In this document: in pieces, positions 57,322 to 64,000 of the stretch
How positions within the stretch are numbered: the first letter of the stretch is position 1
How the letters are laid out: each line of letters opens with the position of its first letter
NCBI RefSeq assembly: GCF_010500815.1
Contig: NZ_JAAAMG010000019.1
Span: forward strand, 1-64,000
Direction of reading: 5' to 3'
DNA length: 64,000 nt
Source: Jiella pacifica
Lineage (GTDB): Bacteria; Pseudomonadota; Alphaproteobacteria; Rhizobiales; Rhizobiaceae
Notes under the pieces: generated by a model
Database searches by the model: none
What the model was told of the DNA's origin: nothing
What the model saw: the letters and a program-made list of their open reading frames with translations, nothing else
Program-made: the position numbers and the translations under genes

Positions 57322-57903
57322 TCAGTCGTCGATGTGCCGCAGCCCGGCGCGAAAATAGTCGTAGCCGGTGTAGAGGGTGACTAGGGCCGATACCCAGAGG
57401 AGGACGAGGCCGACTTCGGTGATGCCCGGCATGAACCGGTCGCCGGCGGGACCGGCCAGGAGGAAGGCGATTGAGACCATCTGCATCGTCGTCTTCCACT
57501 TGGCGAGGCGCGTCACCGGGACGGAAACCTTCAGTTCTGCGAGATATTCGCGCAGGCCCGAGACGAGGATCTCGCGGCACAGGATGATGATCGCCGCCCA
57601 CAGGCTCCAGCCGGCGATGCTGCCCTCGGCGGCGAGGAGCAGGAGCACGGCGGCGACGAGCAGCTTGTCGGCGATGGGGTCGAGCATCCGGCCGATGGTC
57701 GAGGACTGGTTCCAGGCCCTGGCCAGATAGCCGTCGAAATAGTCGGTGATCGAGGCGGCGACGAAGATGCCGAGCGCCGTCCAGCGGGCATAGTCGGGAC
57801 TGCGCAGCTGGCCTTCGAGGAAGAAGCACATCACGACCAGCGGGACGCAGACGATCCGCGCATAGGTCAGGATGTTGGGAAGGCTGAGGGCCTTTGACGC
57901 CAT
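57322..57903 (-). CDS. pgsA: CDP-diacylglycerol-glycerol-3-phosphate 3-phosphatidyltransferase
   Basis: 193 residues. An integral membrane enzyme making phosphatidylglycerophosphate. The CDP-alcohol motif D-x2-DG-x2-AR-x8-G-x3-D-x3-D is complete in DYFDGYLARAWNQSSTIGRM followed by LDPIADK. SLPNILTYARIVCVPLVVMC is the usual start. It follows uvrC by 114 bp. Confidence 0.95.
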   Translation of the reverse strand: MASKALSLPNILTYARIVCVPLVVMCFFLEGQLRSPDYARWTALGIFVAASITDYFDGYLARAWNQSSTIGRMLDPIADKLLVAAVLLLLAAEGSIAGWSLWAAIIILCREILVSGLREYLAELKVSVPVTRLAKWKTTMQMVSIAFLLAGPAGDRFMPGITEVGLVLLWVSALVTLYTGYDYFRAGLRHIDD

Positions 57904-58017
57904 GATACGCTTGCCTGCGGAATTTGGGGGTTGGGCTTTTCAAAGCGCGGGCGGGCCGGTCGCGTCAACCGGCCCGGCGGAAAGATCCGATACTCTGCTG
58001 CAAACGTGACGATTGTT

Positions 58018-60324
58018 TCATCGGCTCGCCCGGAAATGGTCGTAGATCGATTGCGCCATCGCCGCAGAGATGCCCTCGACCTCGGTCAGGTCACTGAGCG
58101 CAGCCCGCGAGATCGCTTTCGCCGTGCCGAAGTGATGCAGAAGCGCGCGCTTGCGCGACGGCCCGATGCCGGCGATCTCGTCGAGCGGGTTTCGGACGAG
58201 CTCCTTCTTCCGCTTCGCCCGGTGGGTGCCGATGGCGAAGCGATGCGCCTCGTCGCGCATCCGCTGGACGAAATAGAGCACCGGGTCGCGCGGCGGCAGC
58301 GAGAAGGGCTCGCGGCCTTCCATGACGAAGCGCTCGCGCCCGGCGTCGCGGTCGACGCCCTTGGCGATGCCGATGGCGGTGATCCGGTCGGCGATGCCGA
58401 GTTCGTCGAGGATGGCGCGCACGGCCGACATCTGGCCCTTGCCGCCGTCGATCAGGACGAGGTCCGGCCAGGCCGGCATCGCCGCGTCGTCGGCGAGATC
58501 GTCGGCGCCATCGCCCGGGAGGATTTCACCTTCCGAGACGTCGCCCTGCGAGGCCCCGCCCGCAGCGTCGGCGCCCTGCGGCGGTCCGCCGGGTGCCGCA
58601 TCGACGGCGCGCGCCGTGTCGGCCGTCGCCGGCATGGTCTCGGCGTGTTCCTTGATCAGCCGCGAGAAGCGCCGGCGGATGACCTCCTTCATCATGCCGA
58701 AGTCGTCGCCGGGGGTGATGTCTTCGCCCTTGATGTTGAACTTGCGATACTGGTTCTTGGCGAAGCCCTCCGGCCCGGCGACGATCATCGCGCCGACGGC
58801 CGCCGTCCCCATGATGTGGGAGTTGTCGTAGACCTCGACGCGACGCGGCGGGCGCTTCAGGCCGAAGGTCTGCTGCAGGCCGTCGAGCAGCCGCGCCTGG
58901 GTCGAGGTCTCGGCCAGGCGCCGGCCGAGCGCCTCCTTGGCGTTCGAGGCGGCATGGTCGACGAGATCGCGTTTGGCCCCGCGCGAAGGCACCTCGATCC
59001 GCACCTTGCGCTCGGCCCGCAGCGACAGCGCCTCGGCGAGCAGCGCCTCGTCCTCGACCCTGACTGGCAGCAGGATCAGCCGCGGCGCCGGCGTATCGTC
59101 GTAGAACTGGCCGAGGAAGGCCGCGAGCACCGCTTCGGGCTCCAGCGAAGGATCGGCCTTTGGGAAATAGGCGCGGTTGCCCCAGTTCTGCCCGGTGCGG
59201 AAGAAGAACACCTGGATCGAAGTGAGCCCGCCCTCCTGATGGATGGCGAAGACATCGGCCTCCTCGATGCCCTCCGGATTGATGCCCTGATGGCCCTGCA
59301 CGTGCGACAGCGCCGCGAGCCGGTCGCGATAGACGGCGGCGCGCTCGAAATCGAGATCTTCGGAGGCCGACTGCATTGAGTGCGACAGCATGGTCTTCAC
59401 GTCGCTCGAGCGGCCGGACAGGAAGGCCGTCGCCTCGTCGACGAGTTCGGCATAGTCGGCTTCGCTGACCTCGCCGGTGCAGGGGCCGGAGCAGCGCTTG
59501 ATCTGATAGAGCAGGCACGGCCGGGTGCGGCTGTCATAGACCGAATCGGAACAGGTGCGCAGCAGGAAGGCCCGCTGCAGCGCGTTGATCGTCCGGCCAA
59601 CCGCGCCAGCCGAGGCGAAGGGGCCGAAATAGCGCCCTTTTCGCGACCGCGCGCCGCGGTGTTTGAGGATCGCCGGCGCCGCATGGTCCTGGCTGATCAG
59701 GATGTAGGGGAACGATTTGTCGTCCCGCATCAACACGTTGAAGCGGGGGCGCAGCCGCTTGATGAGGTTCGCCTCGAGCAGCAGCGCCTCGGTCTCCGTG
59801 CGCGTCGTCACGAATTCCATGGCCTGCGTCTTGGCGATCATCCGGGCGATGCGCTGGGTATGGCCGCCCGACCGCGAATAGCTGGCGACGCGCTTCTTCA
59901 GCGAGCGCGCCTTGCCGACATAGAGGATCTCGCCGTCGGCCCCGAACATCCGGTAGACGCCGGGCGAGTTCGGCAGCCGCTTGACCAACGCGCCGATCAG
60001 CTCGGCGCCCTTGAGATCGCCGGAGACCTTGTGCCCGGCATCGTCCCAGTCGATCGCCTCGATCAGCGCCGCACTGGCCGACGGTGCGGCAGGGGCAGGG
60101 GCGAGGTCGTCCTCGTCGTGGTCCAACGCATCATCCGCCGTCGCAGCGTCTGCGACGATCATGCCGGCTTCGTCGTCGGCGTCGTCGAAACCCGCCGGGC
60201 CGGCCGACGTGTCGTCCGCGGCGGATACATCGACGTCGTCCCGCGGCTGCAATGCCCTGGCGCTATGGCTCGAATATCGTTGCGGACGCGAGCGGCCCAA
60301 CGTCTTCTCCTCGTCGTGTTCCAT
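58018..60324 (-). CDS. uvrC: Excinuclease ABC subunit UvrC with acidic insertions
   Basis: 768 residues from ATG 60324, longer than the usual 620-680. UvrC makes both incisions in nucleotide excision repair. Order: an acidic N-terminal extension (1-110), GIY-YIG nuclease ([20 protein letters not shown]), UVR region ([20 protein letters not shown]), the RNase H-like nuclease ([28 protein letters not shown]) and a C-terminal helix-hairpin-helix ([20 protein letters not shown]). About 55 Ala/Asp/Gly-rich residues are inserted just before [12 protein letters not shown], inside the nuclease domain. Confidence 0.95.
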   Translation of the reverse strand: MEHDEEKTLGRSRPQRYSSHSARALQPRDDVDVSAADDTSAGPAGFDDADDEAGMIVADAATADDALDHDEDDLAPAPAAPSASAALIEAIDWDDAGHKVSGDLKGAELIGALVKRLPNSPGVYRMFGADGEILYVGKARSLKKRVASYSRSGGHTQRIARMIAKTQAMEFVTTRTETEALLLEANLIKRLRPRFNVLMRDDKSFPYILISQDHAAPAILKHRGARSRKGRYFGPFASAGAVGRTINALQRAFLLRTCSDSVYDSRTRPCLLYQIKRCSGPCTGEVSEADYAELVDEATAFLSGRSSDVKTMLSHSMQSASEDLDFERAAVYRDRLAALSHVQGHQGINPEGIEEADVFAIHQEGGLTSIQVFFFRTGQNWGNRAYFPKADPSLEPEAVLAAFLGQFYDDTPAPRLILLPVRVEDEALLAEALSLRAERKVRIEVPSRGAKRDLVDHAASNAKEALGRRLAETSTQARLLDGLQQTFGLKRPPRRVEVYDNSHIMGTAAVGAMIVAGPEGFAKNQYRKFNIKGEDITPGDDFGMMKEVIRRRFSRLIKEHAETMPATADTARAVDAAPGGPPQGADAAGGASQGDVSEGEILPGDGADDLADDAAMPAWPDLVLIDGGKGQMSAVRAILDELGIADRITAIGIAKGVDRDAGRERFVMEGREPFSLPPRDPVLYFVQRMRDEAHRFAIGTHRAKRKKELVRNPLDEIAGIGPSRKRALLHHFGTAKAISRAALSDLTEVEGISAAMAQSIYDHFRASR

Positions 60325-60657
60325 CGTGCGAAGACCAGCGCCCCGGTACGACCATCCGTCATATATGACCGTCGCCGCCGGATATGCAGGGGCGGAAGGC
60401 CTTCGCTGGGCCTGACGGCCGGTTCGGCGAGCCACGGCCCGGGCGGTACGGGCTGATCGTGACTGAATTGCAACAGCCGCGAAAAAGATTCGGCGAATCG
60501 ATCGCGACCTTCTCGCGGAGTCCTGTTTACGCCATCCGCAGTCTCCACTTGTAGGGGGAAGCGACGTCATCGAAGGATGACGGAGGAGTGTTTTGCGGCT
60601 TCCGGGCGCCACTTGTCGTCGTGGGAAGGCGCGCATTCGTAAGGAACGGTGGACCCG
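60325..60657. other. Divergent promoter region between uvrC and the outer membrane protein
   Basis: 333 bp. It must hold promoters for both directions; the uvrC frame is open further upstream but those residues are not UvrC-like. No repeat or clear LexA box seen. Confidence 0.4.
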
Positions 60658-61335
60658 ATGATGAGGCCAGGCTCGGTCCGATCATTTGCGCTAGTCCTGT
60701 TCGGTGCCCTGGCCTGCTCGGTTGCGAGCGCTTCGGCGGCCGATGTCGTCTACGAGCAACCGGTCTCTGCGCCGTCGCCCGAAGCGCCGTCCTCGCCGAT
60801 CTACGTCTGGTCCGGGCCCTATGCGGGTGCCTTCGTCGGCTACAACTTCGCCCGGTTCGACGATGCCGGTGGCGCGTCCTTCGACGCGGACGGCCTCGTC
60901 GGCGGCGTCTATGTCGGGTATAATTTCGAGACCCCAACGATCGTCTACGGCATCGAGGCCGACATCGGCGGTTCGGCGGTCGACGGCTCGGCCTTCAGCT
61001 CCTCCCTCGGCGGAGACGTTGACGGGGAGCAGAACGTCTTCGGATCGCTGCGCGGCCGCGTCGGCGTCAAGGCCGATCCGTTCCTAGTCTTTGCGACGGG
61101 CGGTGTCGCGGCGTCGCGCACCGAGCTTTCGCTCGGCGGCAGCTCGGACAGCCAGACGAGCGTCGGCTACACGGTCGGCGCCGGTGTGGAGGCGAAGTTC
61201 GGCGACGATCTCACCGGCCGGCTCGAATATCGCTATTCGAAATTCGGCAACGAGACCTACGATCTCGGCACCACCAGCGTCTCCTCCGGCTTCGACGAGC
61301 ACTCGATTCGTGCCGGCGTCGCGCTGAAGTTCTGA
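60658..61335 (+). CDS. Outer membrane beta-barrel protein (Omp25/Omp31-like)
   Basis: 225 residues from ATG 60658; GTG 60649 lies close after AAGGA and is an alternative. Signal peptide ending [10 protein letters not shown]. Eight-stranded barrel pattern: [60 protein letters not shown], and [18 protein letters not shown], finishing RAGVALKF with C-terminal Phe, the outer-membrane sorting signal. The family is abundant in rhizobial outer membranes. Confidence 0.92.
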   Translation: MMRPGSVRSFALVLFGALACSVASASAADVVYEQPVSAPSPEAPSSPIYVWSGPYAGAFVGYNFARFDDAGGASFDADGLVGGVYVGYNFETPTIVYGIEADIGGSAVDGSAFSSSLGGDVDGEQNVFGSLRGRVGVKADPFLVFATGGVAASRTELSLGGSSDSQTSVGYTVGAGVEAKFGDDLTGRLEYRYSKFGNETYDLGTTSVSSGFDEHSIRAGVALKF

Positions 61336-61703
61336 CGCGGCCGCACCGACGGTCGAGCTTCGTCTTCGTAAACTTCTCTGCGCAGGTCCTGCCCCTTACC
61401 GGTTGCCATTCTTTGGCGCCGGGCGGGGATTGCGCCCATGCGGCGGCGTAGGCCGATCTGCCGTGCAAGCACAGCAGGGCGTCGTCTCCCGTCCCACATC
61501 CATGATGCGGGATGCACCGTTAAGGCGTTCATTAAATCACTCGCCCTGATCGTTTCATGCGAGATTTTCATCAATAAAAACAATGAGTTGAGACGAATTT
61601 TTGCCGATTGCCGTTCATCGTCTCTTAAGCGGTTGGTTGCAGTTCTAACGAAACCCGCGTTGCCGTGGCATCCCGGCCCGCTGATGTTTCGAAGGACGAG
61701 CAC
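61336..61703. promoter_or_regulatory. Intergenic region upstream of the chemotaxis receptor
   Basis: 368 bp; 61510-61660 is AT-rich for this genome and contains TTAA-N8-TTAA (61520-61535), one base wider than a CtrA box. It probably holds the receptor promoter. Confidence 0.4.
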
Positions 61704-63887
61704 ATGAGGTTGAACCGCTTCTCAATCGCCAAGCGCTTAGCCGCAGCCTTGCTGCTGCCGTTCGTCTTCATTGCGGCTCTCGGTGGGCACGAGGTCGTAG
61801 GGTTCTATGGCAAATACGCTGAAATGAGCGCGGTCATCGAGACCGGTTCGGATCTCGACTCGATCGGCACGTTGGTTCACTGGCTGCAGGTCGAGCGCGG
61901 GACCTCCTCGGGATTTCTCGGCTCGCGCGGCACCAAGATGCAGGACAAGATGCTGGCCGCGCGCGGCAAGGTCGACGAGGTCATCGCCGACTTCCGTGCT
62001 CATGAAGCCAGCCTTGCGGCGAGTGGCGGCGAGGGGCGGAGCTTCGTGGAAGCATCGGAGCAGGCGCTGGGCCGTCTCGAATCCGTTCGGCGGGAGGTCT
62101 CCGCACTTTCCATGCCCCGCGAAACCGCCTTCGACTATTACAACGGGACGATCGGCTCACTGAAGGGCGTGATGGATGCCATCAGCAAGTCCGACACGGC
62201 GACCCAACTGGCCGACCATCTGTTCGCCTACAGCAATCTCGTCGCCGCCAAGGACGTCGCCGGCCGCGAGCGGGGCGAGGGCGCCGGCATCATCGCCTCG
62301 GGACGTCTCTCGCAGGTCGGCTTCGAGCGGTTCCGCGAGCTTTCTGGCGAGTTCAACGCCTCTCTTAGCCGATTCATCGCGCTCCAGCCGATGGATCAGG
62401 AAAGCGAGCTCCGCAAGCGCCTTGCCGATGCGGGGCTCGCCGAGGTGAGGGCGGTGAGCGCCAGAATTCTCGAAAACGGCGTCGGCGGCGACCTCTCCGC
62501 TCTCAACTCGGGCGAATGGTTCGCGCTGACGACGGGCGTCATCGAGGAACTGGCGAAAATCGAGAAGGAGACGATCGGGCGGATCAAGACTCTGGCAGCG
62601 GCGGAGAGCAGCAGGAAGTGGACGAACTTCGTGCTGCTCACGGCCCTCGTCCTCGGCACGGCGCTGTTCATCGTCCTCGGCTCCGCGATCATCGCCAGAT
62701 CCGTGACGAACCCCCTCAACGCTCTGATCGCGTGCATGACTCGTTTGGCCGAGGGCAAGGTCGAGATGAGCGGTGTCGATACGACCGGACAGGACGAGGT
62801 CGCCCAGATGGCGCGGGCCGTCGAGAGCTTCGCCGCCGCCACCGAGGCAAACGCAAGGAAGAAGCTCGAGGAGGATCGCCGATACGTCGAGGAGCGGGCG
62901 GCCCAGCAGCGGCAGGTGGAGGCCGAACGCGCCGAGCGGGCGCGCGACATGGAAACGGCGATGGCCGAGATCGGCGGCGCGCTCAAGCGTCTGTCCGGCG
63001 GGGACGTCTCCTATCGGATCGCAACGCCGCTCGCCGGCGTCTACGATGCCCTGCGCAATGACTACAACGAATCCGTCGCGCTGCTCGAGGCGACGATCTT
63101 CAGCGTCAAATCGGTGGCGGATGGCATCGAGCACGGCGTCGACGAACTGCGGGCCGCATCCGACGACCTTGCCAGGCGAACGGAGAGCCAAGCGGCGTCG
63201 CTTGAAACGACGTCGGCGTCCATGGCCGAGGTCTCGACCACTGTCAAATCGACGGCCGCGCGGGCGGCGAAGGCCGGCAGCTATGTCGCCGAGGCGGCGG
63301 AATACACCCGTTCGTCGAGCCAACTCGTGGAAGAGTCTGTCGCCGTCATCGGCAATATCGCGGCCTCGTCCAAGGAAGTTTCGCAGATCATCTCGGTCAT
63401 CGACGAGATCGCCTTTCAGACCAATCTTCTCGCGCTCAATGCCGGGGTCGAGGCGGCGAGAGCCGGCGAGGCGGGCAAGGGATTTGCGGTGGTCGCGCAG
63501 GAGGTGCGGGGCCTCGCCCAACGCTCGACCGAGGCGGCGCGGGAGATCCGCGGCCTGATCGACCGGTCGGTCACCTCGCTTGAAAGCGGGATATCGCTTT
63601 TCGAGCGCACGGGCGGCGCGCTCCGCGGCATTCGCGAAAAGGTCGAGACGATCCGCGACGAGGTCAGCGCTATCGTCGGGGCCTCGCGCGAGCAGGCCGA
63701 TTCGGTCGGCCACGTCAACGAGACCCTGGCGCAGATGGACACGACGACGCAACAGAACGCCGCCCTCGTCGAACAGGCGACGGCCGCGACTCATGGGCTC
63801 GCCAGCGAAGCCGCGAAATTGGCGGCGCAGATCGCGGCTTTCAAGCTTCAGGATCGTGAGCCGGAACGTCTGCCTCGCGCGGCATGA
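61704..63887 (+). CDS. Methyl-accepting chemotaxis protein with NIT sensor domain
   Basis: 727 residues from ATG 61704. Membrane segment near 12-30, a periplasmic NIT (nitrate/nitrite-sensing-like) helical domain (about 45-310; [20 protein letters not shown]), second membrane segment ([19 protein letters not shown]), HAMP (residues 335-390), a second HAMP-like helix region, and the signalling tip [20 protein letters not shown]. It should bind a small oxyanion-type ligand and control CheA. No pentapeptide methylation tether is seen at the C-terminus. No che genes in the window. Confidence 0.94.
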   Translation: MRLNRFSIAKRLAAALLLPFVFIAALGGHEVVGFYGKYAEMSAVIETGSDLDSIGTLVHWLQVERGTSSGFLGSRGTKMQDKMLAARGKVDEVIADFRAHEASLAASGGEGRSFVEASEQALGRLESVRREVSALSMPRETAFDYYNGTIGSLKGVMDAISKSDTATQLADHLFAYSNLVAAKDVAGRERGEGAGIIASGRLSQVGFERFRELSGEFNASLSRFIALQPMDQESELRKRLADAGLAEVRAVSARILENGVGGDLSALNSGEWFALTTGVIEELAKIEKETIGRIKTLAAAESSRKWTNFVLLTALVLGTALFIVLGSAIIARSVTNPLNALIACMTRLAEGKVEMSGVDTTGQDEVAQMARAVESFAAATEANARKKLEEDRRYVEERAAQQRQVEAERAERARDMETAMAEIGGALKRLSGGDVSYRIATPLAGVYDALRNDYNESVALLEATIFSVKSVADGIEHGVDELRAASDDLARRTESQAASLETTSASMAEVSTTVKSTAARAAKAGSYVAEAAEYTRSSSQLVEESVAVIGNIAASSKEVSQIISVIDEIAFQTNLLALNAGVEAARAGEAGKGFAVVAQEVRGLAQRSTEAAREIRGLIDRSVTSLESGISLFERTGGALRGIREKVETIRDEVSAIVGASREQADSVGHVNETLAQMDTTTQQNAALVEQATAATHGLASEAAKLAAQIAAFKLQDREPERLPRAA

Positions 63888-64000
63888 GCGCGAGACACGG
63901 CTTCCTTGTCGTTGATCGTGGCGACGAACCTCCCCGGTTCCGCCGATTTCTCATGGGCGGCATGACCGCAGTAAGGTGGCCGCCGATCTCCGGTCGTGCT

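Noticed and set aside
61520-61535. TTAA-N8-TTAA as a CtrA box for the chemotaxis receptor
   Set aside because: Spacing is one base too wide for the consensus; kept only as a note.

Overview
The window is GC-rich chromosomal DNA from an alphaproteobacterium, most likely of the order Hyphomicrobiales (Rhizobiales). The evidence is the acpXL-fabF-fabF-adh-lpxXL cluster for the C28 acyl chain of lipid A, the rhizobial-type liv operon with its small DUF6867 membrane protein, a TIGR02301 protein, a BTLCP-type transglutaminase-like protein, a DUF1737 protein and a palindromic intergenic repeat of rhizobial style. Aurantimonadaceae-like relatives are a guess that I cannot confirm without a search. 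No prophage, CRISPR array or rRNA operon is visible. The only mobile-element trace is the tail of an IS630-type transposase at the left edge.

Layout. 1-5.2 kb: IS630 transposase tail, small AAA ATPase, pyruvate carboxylase, DMT exporter. 5.8-7.1 kb: a tyrosine-phosphatase-like protein without its catalytic Cys, and an L,D-transpeptidase. 7.2-12.3 kb: very-long-chain fatty acid/lipid A operon (lpxXL, adh, two KAS proteins, acpXL), facing a MarR regulator. 13.5-19.3 kb: branched-chain amino acid ABC transporter (livJ, DUF6867, livF, livG, livM, livH). 19.6-22.7 kb: PAP2 phosphatase, a BKACE frame joined to a fructosamine kinase, and a low-molecular-weight phosphatase. 22.8-24.2 kb: divergent TetR/GST pair with two matching operator-like repeats; then tRNA-Asn. 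25.4-31.3 kb: a five-gene cluster (HAD-UbiA prenyltransferase fusion, DprE1-like oxidoreductase, small DMT membrane protein, SDR epimerase, class III aminotransferase) that looks like a polyprenyl-phosphate pentose or amino-pentose pathway; this is the most interesting block. 31.4-34.2 kb: MarR regulator divergent from a creatininase-like amidase and an 8-oxoguanine deaminase. 34.5-39.2 kb: diguanylate cyclase, envelope and hypothetical proteins, NUDIX hydrolase and an SRAP-like protein lacking its active-site residues.

39.6-49.7 kb is mostly housekeeping: cysS (with an internal segment of atypical composition), a repeat pair, murA, infA, maf, yacG, transglutaminase-like protease, alpha/beta hydrolase, infC (AUU start), a zincin-like metallopeptidase and a TIGR02117 protein. 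49.9-55.9 kb: DUF1737, CoA-ester lyase, ferritin-like DUF2383 protein with Mn catalase, leuD, tRNA-Thr, GST, ndk and a CBS-domain protein. 56-60.3 kb: uvrC-pgsA-moaD-moaE on the minus strand. 60.6-63.9 kb: an Omp25/31-like outer membrane protein and a NIT-domain chemotaxis receptor.

Recurring themes: several family members keep the fold but lack catalytic residues (phosphatase-like protein, SRAP, second KAS), and two conserved proteins (Maf, UvrC) carry acidic, low-complexity extensions or insertions.
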